A DNA stretch of 6,209 nucleotides, taken from NCBI GenBank assembly GCA_947175845.1, contig CAMWOK010000188.1:1-6209 (forward strand), read 5' to 3'. This DNA is from an uncultured Lachnospiraceae bacterium. Its GTDB lineage: Bacteria; Bacillota; Clostridia; Lachnospirales; Lachnospiraceae. The translations under genes and the position numbers were made by a program. Position 1 is the stretch's first letter; every line of letters starts with the position of its first letter. Positions 1 through 5,783 of the stretch are shown piece after piece. The notes below the pieces were generated by a model, which saw nothing but the letters and a program-made list of their open reading frames with translations, was not told the origin of the DNA and made no database searches.

Positions 1-82
1 ATTGTCAGATCGTACAATCCGACAACTTATGAATGGTTATGGCTGAACTGTTACTCAATTTCGTCCGATTTGTGTCGAATAC

Positions 83-111
83 TTGTGAAAATTGGAAAAA
101 TATGGTAAATT
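83..111 (+). promoter_or_regulatory. Possible sigma-A promoter of the ibrAB-like operon
   Basis: A TTGTGA hexamer (83-88, 4 of 6 matches to TTGACA) lies 17 bases before TAAATT (106-111, 4 of 6 matches to TATAAT). A TG one base upstream of the -10 hexamer gives an extended -10 element. The region is AT-rich and is the best-spaced candidate I see before the operon. Transcription would begin near position 118, leaving a leader of about 90 bases. Both hexamers are imperfect, so this is tentative. Confidence 0.35.
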
Positions 112-120
112 GTATTTATT

Positions 121-161
121 CAGCCCTTGCGCGGTGCTGTTCACACAGAAGCGCACGGCTG
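121..161 (+). other. Interrupted stem-loop in the ibrA leader
   Basis: Three short stems nest in register: CAGCC (121-125) with GGCTG (157-161), TGCGC (128-132) with GCGCA (151-155), and CTGT (137-140) with ACAG (145-148) around a TCAC tetraloop. That is 14 base pairs broken by two small internal loops. No T-run follows, so it is not a simple intrinsic terminator. If the promoter at 83-111 is real, the hairpin sits almost at the 5' end of the mRNA, where it could protect the transcript or serve as a binding site. The pairing is directly visible; the role is inference. Confidence 0.45.
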
Positions 162-195
162 GACGACAAAAGATAAAGTTTTAAACAAAACGGAC

Positions 196-205
196 AAGGT
201 GGTGA
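196..205 (+). promoter_or_regulatory. Ribosome binding site that sets the ibrA-like start
   Basis: AAGGTGGTGA differs by one base from the ideal AAGGAGGTGA and ends five bases before the ATG at 211. The in-frame TTG at 127 has no such site and lies inside the leader hairpin, so translation most likely starts at 211. Confidence 0.8.
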
Positions 206-210
206 TTACA

Positions 211-1533
211 ATGAAGCGAAAATATGCAAGTCAGAATGTATATGATGCAATACAGAACAGATTTCACTATATCTTCAAAGAATTTGACAATATTTTTGTT
301 TCCTTTTCAGGGGGAAAAGACAGCGGGCTGCTGTTAAACCTGATTCTGGATTTCCAGAAAAAATATTATCCCGGGAAAAAAATCGGCGTGTTCCACCAGG
401 ATTTCGAGGCGCAGTACACGCTCACGACAGAGTACGTCGAGCGGACCTTCGCCAGAATTGAGAATGATGTGGAGCCGTACTGGGTCTGTCTTCCCATGGC
501 AACCCGGACAGCGCTGAGCAACTACGAGATGTTCTGGTATCCGTGGGATGACACCAAAGAGGATCTGTGGGTGCGTCCCATGCCGGACCACCCCTACGTC
601 ATCAATCTGAAAAATAATCCGATGACGACCTACCACTACCGGATGCACCAGGAGGAGCTGGCAAAGCAGTTCGGGCGCTGGTACCGCATCTCGCACGGAG
701 ATAAAAAGACAGTCTGCCTGCTCGGCATCCGCGCTGAGGAGTCCATGCAGCGCTACAGCGGAATCCTCAACCGGAAGTACGGCTACGACAACACCTGCTG
801 GATCAGCAGGCAGTTCAAGGATGTCTGGTGCGCCTCGCCCATGTATGACTGGTCCATCTATGATGTGTGGCACGCCAACTACACGTTCGCCTACGACTAC
901 AACCATCTGTATGACCTCTACTACATGTCTGGCCTGAAGCTGGACCAGATGCGCGTCGCGTCGCCCTTTGGCGACTATGCCAAGGAGAGCCTGAACCTGT
1001 ACCGCGTCATTGATCCCGAGATCTGGGCAAAGCTTGTCGGGCGCGTGCAGGGCGCCAATTTTGGAGCCATCTACGGCAAGACCAAGGCGCTTGGCTACCG
1101 CAGCCTGACCCTGCCCGAAGGACACACCTGGGAGTCCTACACAAAGTTTCTACTCGACACGCTCCCGGTGCGGCTGCGCAACAACTACATCAAGAAGTTC
1201 CAGACATCCATTGATTTCTGGCACAATGTGGGCGGCGGTCTCGAGGAAAAAACAATCGAGGAGCTGATTGCACATGGGTACAAAGTACACCGAAACGGCG
1301 TGTCAAACTATACCCTCATGAAAAATTCACGGATTGTCTTTGACGGGAAAATACCCGATCACACGGACGACATCAAGTCCTCGAAGGACATTCCGAGCTG
1401 GAAGCGCATGTGCTACTGTATCCTGAAAAACGATCACATCTGCCGTTTCATGGGCTTTGGCCTCACCAAACAGCAGAAGGAAAACATCAACCTGTTAAAA
1501 CAAAAATACCAGAATGTAGGAGGTACATCATGA
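211..1533 (+). CDS. ibrA: IbrA-like PAPS reductase-family protein (ATP-pyrophosphatase fold, DUF3440-like C-terminus)
   Basis: This 440-residue cytosolic protein belongs to the phosphoadenosine phosphosulfate reductase / adenine nucleotide alpha-hydrolase superfamily. The PP-loop SGGKDS is intact at residues 33-38. The family-typical LGIRAEES is at 171-178, followed by MYDWSIYDVW at 211-220, which resembles the P-x-x-x-W-x-x-x-D-V-W segment of these enzymes. The C-terminal part (about 260-420) matches my memory of DUF3440, ending in PSWKRMCYCILKNDHICRFMGF-like residues at 395-416. The ECGIH-type catalytic cysteine motif of true PAPS reductases is absent, so sulfate assimilation is unlikely. 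E. coli IbrA, with IbrB, activates prophage-borne immunoglobulin-binding (eib) genes; its chemistry is unknown. The stop overlaps the start of the ParB-like partner by four bases (ATGA). Codons for the first 50 residues or so are AT-rich and later ones clearly GC-richer. Family assignment is firm; biological role is not. Confidence 0.88.
   Translation: MKRKYASQNVYDAIQNRFHYIFKEFDNIFVSFSGGKDSGLLLNLILDFQKKYYPGKKIGVFHQDFEAQYTLTTEYVERTFARIENDVEPYWVCLPMATRTALSNYEMFWYPWDDTKEDLWVRPMPDHPYVINLKNNPMTTYHYRMHQEELAKQFGRWYRISHGDKKTVCLLGIRAEESMQRYSGILNRKYGYDNTCWISRQFKDVWCASPMYDWSIYDVWHANYTFAYDYNHLYDLYYMSGLKLDQMRVASPFGDYAKESLNLYRVIDPEIWAKLVGRVQGANFGAIYGKTKALGYRSLTLPEGHTWESYTKFLLDTLPVRLRNNYIKKFQTSIDFWHNVGGGLEEKTIEELIAHGYKVHRNGVSNYTLMKNSRIVFDGKIPDHTDDIKSSKDIPSWKRMCYCILKNDHICRFMGFGLTKQQKENINLLKQKYQNVGGTS
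1518..1523 (+). promoter_or_regulatory. Ribosome binding site of the ibrB-like gene
   Basis: A perfect AGGAGG lies inside the last codons of the ibrA-like gene and ends six bases before the ATG at 1530. It selects that start over the in-frame ATG at 1410 and supports translational coupling. Confidence 0.85.
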
Positions 1534-2096
1534 CATACCAGAGCCCTGTATACCAGGTTATTTCCGTACCAATCGACAAAATAAAGCCAAACACCTACAA
1601 CCCCAACTCTGTAGCGCCGCCCGAGCTCAAACTCCTCTACGACAGCATCAAGGAGGACGGATACACCATACCGATCGTCTGCTACCATGATGAGACAGGG
1701 GACAATTACATCATTGTGGACGGCTTCCACCGCTACCGCATCATGCTTGACTATCCCGACATCTACGAGCGGGAACACGGTATGCTGCCCGTCTCCGTCA
1801 TCAACAAGCCGCTCGACCACCGCATGGCGAGCACCATCCGCCACAACCGCGCGCGCGGCTCGCACAGCGTGGACCTGATGAGCAACATCATCAAAGAACT
1901 GCACGAGCTGGGACGCACCGACGCGTGGATCTCGAAGCACCTCGGCATGGAGCGCGACGAGATTCTCCGCCTGAAACAGATTACCGGGCTTGCCGCGCTG
2001 TTTCGCGATATCCCGTTTGGCAGTGCGTGGACGCCCGTCGACGACAAGGAGCCTGCTCTGGCTGCCCCGTTTCCCGAAGATGACGACCTGGAATAA
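1530..2096 (+). CDS. ibrB: IbrB-like ParB/Srx-fold domain protein
   Basis: This 188-residue protein carries an N-terminal ParB-type domain (about residues 10-112). It opens with VPIDKIKPNTYNPN (13-26), a usual first strand of ParB/sulfiredoxin folds. VDGFHRYR follows at 63-70, in place of the G-E-R-R/G-x-H-R phosphate-binding motif. TIRHNRARGSH at 102-112 corresponds to the second ParB box (E-N-x-x-R type). Residues 115-155 look helical and resemble a helix-turn-helix-like segment (ISKHLGMERDEILRLKQITG). The tail is short and acidic (EDDDLE). In E. coli IbrB works with IbrA as a coactivator of eib prophage genes; ParB-fold proteins may bind or hydrolyse nucleotides or act on DNA. It is too short to be a chromosome-partition ParB and has no ParA next to it. 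The ATGA overlap with the upstream gene points to a complex or a shared pathway. Confidence 0.85.
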   Translation: MTYQSPVYQVISVPIDKIKPNTYNPNSVAPPELKLLYDSIKEDGYTIPIVCYHDETGDNYIIVDGFHRYRIMLDYPDIYEREHGMLPVSVINKPLDHRMASTIRHNRARGSHSVDLMSNIIKELHELGRTDAWISKHLGMERDEILRLKQITGLAALFRDIPFGSAWTPVDDKEPALAAPFPEDDDLE

Positions 2097-2100
2097 ACGA

Positions 2101-2137
2101 CATATAAAAAATGCCCTGTAAGGGCATTTTTTATATG
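2101..2137. terminator. Bidirectional intrinsic terminator between convergent genes
   Basis: A perfect 17-bp inverted repeat (2101-2117 and 2121-2137) surrounds a three-base loop. Its core is AAAAAATGCCCT / AGGGCATTTTTT, so a hairpin followed by six U residues forms on either strand. It starts four bases after the ibrB-like stop and two bases after the stop of the convergent chemoreceptor gene, so it serves both. Confidence 0.93.
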
Positions 2138-2139
2138 TA

Positions 2140-3927
2140 CTATAACGTAAACTTGTTGACATCCTCAATAAGGGTCCTAACCTTGCCTTCCAAATCTTCG
2201 ACCATCTGGTTGGAGTCGTTCACCTCTTTTGAAAGCTCTGTGGACATCGCCGCGGTCTGCTCTGCGACAGAAGCGTTATCCTGTGCCAGATCGTTGAGGA
2301 CAGCTATCGAGCTTGTAACATTTTCTCTCTGGCTGTCAATCTGCTGTGTCATCGTGTCAATCGAATGGACGGAGGCAACACAGTCCGCCAGCGCCTGGTG
2401 CAGCATCTCCATGATGTGCTGCGTCTCTGTCAGGGAATTGACCTGAATCTCTACTGAGTCGTTGATTTCCTTCATCACGTTCACCGATTTTTCCGCATTG
2501 CTCTGCAGTTCAACTACAGTCCTGCCAATCTCATCCACCGAGTTCGAGGACTGGCTTGCCAGCTTTGCGATCTCGTCGGCAACAACGGAAAAACCTCTTC
2601 CTGCCTCACCTGCACGCGCAGCCTCAATACTCGCATTGAGCGCAAGCAGGCTGGTCTGGTCAGAAATCTCATTGATCAGGTTTGCCGCCACGTGAATCTG
2701 TTCTACTGATTTATTGGTGTTTGCGGTCTGCTCCGCCATGGCGGATATGCTCTCCCGCGTCCTGTTGCTCACATCAATCAGCTGCCTGAGTGTCTCCATC
2801 GACTGTTCGCTGATCCGGTTCATCTCAACAGAATTGTGATTGAGGTTTGCAACCTCTGTGCCAGTCTGGTTAATCTGGTCAGCCATCATCACGACATTGC
2901 CGCTCGCCTCGTCTGTGGATGCCGCCTGCTTCGTCACATTCTCGGCGATAGAATCCACCGCCAGGGAAACCTGCGAGATGGATTCCTTCATATTATTAAA
3001 GGATTTGTCAAATGTCTCAAGTGCCCTGCCCACGCCGTTTGACAACTCCATGATCCCCTGCAGAAGCCCCCGCATATTTGCCTGTGCCATGCGCAGGGCA
3101 TCTGCGGTCTGGCCGATCTCATTTCTCGTCTTCACATCCACGCTCGTGGTCAGGTTGCCCTCAGAGATCTTCTGTGCAAAGCCCTGAATCTTCCGCAGCG
3201 GTGCCACCAGCCGCTTTCCGACGAGAAACGCCACTGCCAGAGAGACCAGAATCACTACGCAGAACACAGCGTTTGTCCGGATCAGCACACCCATATATTC
3301 CTTGTCGAGCTCCTCCCGGACAACTGCTTTCGTCGCGTTAATATCATCCACATAATTACCTGTGCAGACACACCATCCCCACGGCTCAAACAGCTCAGAA
3401 TACGCAATCTTGGGCGCGACGGTCACACCGTCTGACTTGGTGAAATAAAATTCATTGTACCCGCCTTTTTCCGCGCTTTTGCAGACATTCACCACCGACT
3501 GCGTGATCATGACACCGTTCTGATCCTTCATATCCTTGCGGTTATTGCCCTCCTGATCAGTCAGAACCGCATGTACTACCAGCACATAATCCGTTCCGTC
3601 GATCCAGAAATATCCGCTCTGGTCATCTCTGTAGCGCATGGCGCGCACAAAATCCTTTGCGTCCTCCTGCGCTTCCTGCTCGCTCTTCTCCCCTGCCAGA
3701 AATTTGTCATACTCGCTCTGTATCACGGACAACGCACTCTGCACCTGCGACTTGATTTCCGTCTTGTATCCCTCATCCACTGCCTCCTCATACGTCTCAT
3801 AAGAAGAAGTTGACATGGACTGAATTGAAAGAATCGTATTCCCGCCAATCCCGATTGCGGTGACTGCCGCCACCACGCCGCACAACAACATGATCGAACT
3901 GATCAAACTTTTTTTCTTACCTTCCAT
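2140..3927 (-). CDS. Methyl-accepting chemotaxis protein with single Cache sensor domain
   Basis: This 595-residue inner-membrane chemoreceptor would sense a small extracellular ligand and control CheA through CheW. Order of parts: TM helix 1 (about 9-33), extracellular sCache_2-like domain (about 40-205, with GYFWIDGTDYVLVVHA at 105-120 and EPWGWCVCTGNYVDD at 181-195), TM helix 2 (about 214-237), HAMP (about 238-290), and a long coiled-coil signalling domain. The highly conserved hairpin tip is at 418-457 (ISDQTSLLALNASIEAAR onward). EQ pairs at 399-400 and 556-557 sit in A/S-rich contexts and are probable methylation sites. The C-terminus ends NKFTL, without a CheR-docking pentapeptide. Known sCache_2 receptors often bind small carboxylic acids, but the ligand here cannot be read from the sequence. 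AGGAGG lies eight bases before the ATG. No other chemotaxis gene is in the window, so it is an orphan receptor. Confidence 0.96.
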   Translation of the reverse strand: MEGKKKSLISSIMLLCGVVAAVTAIGIGGNTILSIQSMSTSSYETYEEAVDEGYKTEIKSQVQSALSVIQSEYDKFLAGEKSEQEAQEDAKDFVRAMRYRDDQSGYFWIDGTDYVLVVHAVLTDQEGNNRKDMKDQNGVMITQSVVNVCKSAEKGGYNEFYFTKSDGVTVAPKIAYSELFEPWGWCVCTGNYVDDINATKAVVREELDKEYMGVLIRTNAVFCVVILVSLAVAFLVGKRLVAPLRKIQGFAQKISEGNLTTSVDVKTRNEIGQTADALRMAQANMRGLLQGIMELSNGVGRALETFDKSFNNMKESISQVSLAVDSIAENVTKQAASTDEASGNVVMMADQINQTGTEVANLNHNSVEMNRISEQSMETLRQLIDVSNRTRESISAMAEQTANTNKSVEQIHVAANLINEISDQTSLLALNASIEAARAGEAGRGFSVVADEIAKLASQSSNSVDEIGRTVVELQSNAEKSVNVMKEINDSVEIQVNSLTETQHIMEMLHQALADCVASVHSIDTMTQQIDSQRENVTSSIAVLNDLAQDNASVAEQTAAMSTELSKEVNDSNQMVEDLEGKVRTLIEDVNKFTL

Positions 3928-3991
3928 TTATTATTCCTCCTGCCCGCAACTGTTCGGATCCTTTCACTGTCAACCCACATTGCATATTACC

Positions 3992-4020
3992 ATTGTATAA
4001 CTATTGACAGGATAAAGCAA
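3992..4020 (-). promoter_or_regulatory. Weak candidate promoter of the chemoreceptor gene
   Basis: On the minus strand TTGCTT (4020-4015) and TACAAT (3997-3992, 5 of 6 matches to TATAAT) are 17 bases apart, giving a leader of nearly 60 bases. The -35 hexamer is poor. A second candidate, TTCACA with AACAAT about 17 bases later, lies slightly upstream. I found no clear sigma-D (flagellar/chemotaxis) promoter. Confidence 0.3.
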
Positions 4021-4049
4021 TGAAATTGTTGAAAATAGTAAAATTTTTG

Positions 4050-4070
4050 TGAAAATGACGTTGATTTTCA
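4050..4070. repeat. Seven-base inverted repeat upstream of the chemoreceptor
   Basis: TGAAAAT (4050-4056) and ATTTTCA (4064-4070) are perfect inverted arms around a seven-base spacer. It lies about 30 bases upstream of the candidate chemoreceptor promoter in a strongly AT-rich stretch. It could be an operator half-site pair, but AT-rich DNA produces such dyads by chance. The rest of 3942-4123 shows no gene. Confidence 0.3.
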
Positions 4071-4123
4071 TGCATTCTGCGCGATAAGTGCACATTTATG
4101 CTCTCTTCTGATGTTATGCGGAT

Positions 4124-4149
4124 AAAAAAACAGGCGACAGTGCGCCTGT
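4124..4149 (-). terminator. Intrinsic terminator of the DtxR-family gene
   Basis: Reading the minus strand, ACAGGCG (complement of 4143-4149) pairs with CGCCTGT (complement of 4130-4136) around a six-base loop, and a run of Ts follows (complement of the A-run at 4124-4130). The stem starts four bases after the stop codon of the DtxR-family gene. Confidence 0.87.
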
Positions 4150-4153
4150 ATTT

Positions 4154-4522
4154 TTACAGATATCGGTTTACAAAGGCCTTGATGGCATCGTAGCTCTCCC
4201 TGCTCAGGATGTGCTCGATCCTGCACGCGTCCTCGAGCGCGGTATGCTCCGGAACCCCCATCTTCATCAGCCACTCCGACAGAAACTGGTGCCGCTCGTA
4301 GATCAGCTCCGCGATGCGCTTCCCGGAATCCGTGAGATAGATAAAGCCCGCGTCAGTGACGGTTATGTGGTTTTTCTCGCGGAGGTTTTTCATGGCAATG
4401 CTGACGCTCGACTTCTTGTAGCCGAGTTCGTTTGCAATGTCGACCGACCGGACGACCGGGAGCTTCTTTCCCAGCATCAGTATTGTCTCCAGATAATTTT
4501 CAGCAGATTCGTTCTCTATCAT
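4154..4522 (-). CDS. DtxR/MntR-family metal-dependent transcriptional repressor
   Basis: This 122-residue protein is a short DtxR-family regulator. It has an N-terminal winged helix (about 1-65, recognition region KKSSVSIAMKNLREK at 36-50) and a metal-binding and dimerization domain (about 66-122), without the C-terminal SH3-like domain of full-length DtxR. It is near the MntR size (about 142) with a shorter end. By alignment to B. subtilis MntR, E12, H78, E103 and H104 correspond to ligands E11, H77, E102 and H103. Asn9 replaces Asp8, and Cys100 replaces Glu99, as in DtxR/IdeR (Cys102). This points to iron rather than manganese, or to mixed selectivity. It presumably represses metal uptake genes when metal is bound. 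TAGGAGA lies about six bases before the ATG. It has its own promoter and terminator, so it is a monocistronic unit. No metal transporter is adjacent in the window. Confidence 0.92.
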   Translation of the reverse strand: MIENESAENYLETILMLGKKLPVVRSVDIANELGYKKSSVSIAMKNLREKNHITVTDAGFIYLTDSGKRIAELIYERHQFLSEWLMKMGVPEHTALEDACRIEHILSRESYDAIKAFVNRYL

Positions 4523-4569
4523 CGTTTTCTCCTATCTCTCTGCTCTGTCCAGCATGAGCAGCTGCGCCC

Positions 4570-4598
4570 ATTATAACACGAACTTCCCATGATTTCAA
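4570..4598 (-). promoter_or_regulatory. Strong sigma-A promoter of the DtxR-family gene
   Basis: On the minus strand TTGAAA (4598-4593) and a perfect TATAAT (4575-4570) are separated by 17 bases, with TG one base before the -10 hexamer (extended -10). Transcription would start near 4563, about 40 bases before the ATG. The -35 hexamer is only about 25 bases beyond the stop of the upstream ArsR-type gene. Confidence 0.85.
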
Positions 4599-4610
4599 CA
4601 GTTGTGCAAA

Positions 4611-4644
4611 TGCAGGGACCGCATCACACAAGCATGTCCCTGCA
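4611..4644 (-). terminator. Inverted repeat spanning the ArsR-type stop codon, possible weak terminator
   Basis: TGCAGGGAC (4611-4619) and GTCCCTGCA (4636-4644) are perfect nine-base inverted arms around a 16-base loop that contains the stop codon (4624-4626). On the minus strand the stem is followed by TTTGCAC, a poor T-run, so termination would be leaky at best. It could attenuate read-through into the DtxR-family unit. Confidence 0.4.
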
Positions 4645-5763
4645 GTACGCCAGCACCTCCTCCAACGCCTTTTTGTTGGCGGTGTAGTAGACGCGCTTCT
4701 CCTCCCGCTTCACCTCGACAAGCCGCGCGCTCAGCAGGGCATTCATATGATGGGAAACCGTCGCGGTCGTCAGATTCAGATGCCTGGCCAGCTCACTCCC
4801 ATAGGCCGCCCTGTCGCGGATATAGGAGAGAATCTCAAACTTGCTCCTGTCTGCCAGAAGCTTTAACACCTGCAGCACATCCGCCTCAGCCCCCTCCTGA
4901 GCATGCGCCGGGCGCATTCCCATGTCAAAATCCTCGCCGAACAAAATGCCAATCCTGTAGTAGTCCGGCTCCTTGTAGGTAACTCCGTCATCCGCAAGCT
5001 CGGCGTTCAGCATCATCAGATTCGGGCGGACAATCGACGCCTGCAGATGAAACCCAAGCGGGCTGGCACTCACATTAATTTTTGTCGCCTCACTGATATA
5101 GGCAGACAGCTCCCGCTCTGCGAGCAGCGACGTCCAGTACTGACAAAACGCCCCCGCAAGCTCAGAGAGCGCCTCTTTAAAATCCCGCAGCAGCGCTTCC
5201 GCGCGCACCAGCAGCCCCAGAACTTTCCCGGTATGCTCCGCCCGGTCAACAAACAGCTTCTGGATGTTCCATTTCTCCTCGTCCGGAAATTCCATTTTCA
5301 TCACATACAGAATAATATCATAGGGGTTCTCCAAACGGATCAGTTCCGCGTCATCCCGCGCGAGAGCAGACCCGTAATTTTGCAGGCACTTTCCGAACGT
5401 TTCACAGTACGCCTGCTCAGAAAGCTTCGTCAGGTACGCGCTGTAGGCAGCTGTGTCCTGCGCCTTTCGGATCTCAAAGGCATCCCACAAGAGCACAAGT
5501 CTGCCAGGATGGCACTGCGCCTCATTTTGCTGTTTTGGAAAATAGAACCGGATGGCGTCCATGTCCTTCATGAATGTGCGCTCCGCGCTTTGCTCAATCT
5601 GTTCGAGCACCTCAAATTTCCGAATCCCTCCGCGAAACGGCATGTCGTATTTCTTGTCAAGCGACTCCTTCAGCTCCCTGTAGTGCTCCCCTGCCCCCAG
5701 ATGCTGCAGCAGCGAAAAACTCTCCGTTAGGTAATCCACCGCACCGCTGATTTCCCTCACCAA
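4624..5763 (-). CDS. ArsR-type winged-helix regulator with large uncharacterized N-terminal region
   Basis: This 379-residue cytosolic protein ends in an ArsR-family winged helix (about 293-378): VLKLLADRSKFEILSYI (299-315), then GSELARHLNLTTATVSHHMNALLSARLV split as helix (322-330) and recognition helix (332-349), and the wing VKREEKRVYYTAN (351-363). The alpha-3 metal-binding CxC of classical ArsR/SmtB proteins is missing (SELARHL instead), so it is probably not a metal sensor of that type. Residues 1-290 are a mostly helical region that I do not recognise; they may bind the signal. Classical ArsR proteins are about 100-120 residues. The start is taken as TTG at 5763 because GAGGAG precedes it by eight bases; GTG at 5760 is an alternative. 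The gene follows the transporter gene by 20 bases, so it probably regulates that transporter. Confidence 0.85.
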   Translation of the reverse strand: MVREISGAVDYLTESFSLLQHLGAGEHYRELKESLDKKYDMPFRGGIRKFEVLEQIEQSAERTFMKDMDAIRFYFPKQQNEAQCHPGRLVLLWDAFEIRKAQDTAAYSAYLTKLSEQAYCETFGKCLQNYGSALARDDAELIRLENPYDIILYVMKMEFPDEEKWNIQKLFVDRAEHTGKVLGLLVRAEALLRDFKEALSELAGAFCQYWTSLLAERELSAYISEATKINVSASPLGFHLQASIVRPNLMMLNAELADDGVTYKEPDYYRIGILFGEDFDMGMRPAHAQEGAEADVLQVLKLLADRSKFEILSYIRDRAAYGSELARHLNLTTATVSHHMNALLSARLVEVKREEKRVYYTANKKALEEVLAYCRDMLV

Positions 5764-5771
5764 TGCTATCA

Positions 5772-5777
5772 CTCCTC
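5772..5777 (-). promoter_or_regulatory. Ribosome binding site that sets the TTG start of the ArsR-type gene
   Basis: GAGGAG on the minus strand ends eight bases before TTG at 5763. There is no in-frame ATG nearby; the frame stays open upstream only because it overlaps the transporter gene in another frame. Confidence 0.65.
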
Positions 5778-5783
5778 GTGTTT

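Noticed and set aside
1..25. TTGTC/GACAA and ATTGT/ACAAT inverted pairs at the window's left edge
   Set aside because: They are five-base arms in AT-rich DNA, easily due to chance, and the flank is cut off.
127..210. In-frame TTG extension giving the ibrA-like protein 28 more residues
   Set aside because: It has no ribosome binding site and overlaps the leader hairpin, and the added residues resemble nothing in the family. The ATG at 211 has a near-ideal site.
334..1125. Long open frame on the minus strand opposite the ibrA-like gene
   Set aside because: It is antisense to a clear conserved coding region; its translation is valine/leucine-rich without recognisable motifs.
211..2096. Dnd phosphorothioation system
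   Set aside because: The PP-loop protein resembles IbrA/DUF3440 rather than DndC, and no DndA, DndD or DndE-like gene is present.
1434..2168. Long open frame on the minus strand opposite the ibrB-like gene
   Set aside because: It runs through the bidirectional terminator and into the chemoreceptor end, and has no domain I recognise.
4004..4009. Perfect TTGACA on the plus strand as a promoter -35 box
   Set aside because: No -10 hexamer lies at a suitable distance and no plus-strand gene follows.
3928..4123. c-di-GMP riboswitch before the chemoreceptor, as found for some clostridial receptors
   Set aside because: The probable leader is only about 60 bases and shows none of the conserved GEMM core.
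4596..4604. CAAC-A-GTTG dyad overlapping the DtxR-family -35 box as an autoregulatory operator
   Set aside because: The arms are only four bases long and symmetry does not extend; it does not resemble known DtxR or MntR boxes.
4903..5730. Plus-strand open frame of 275 residues opposite the ArsR-type gene
   Set aside because: It is antisense to a conserved coding region, with arginine-rich low-complexity translation and no motif.
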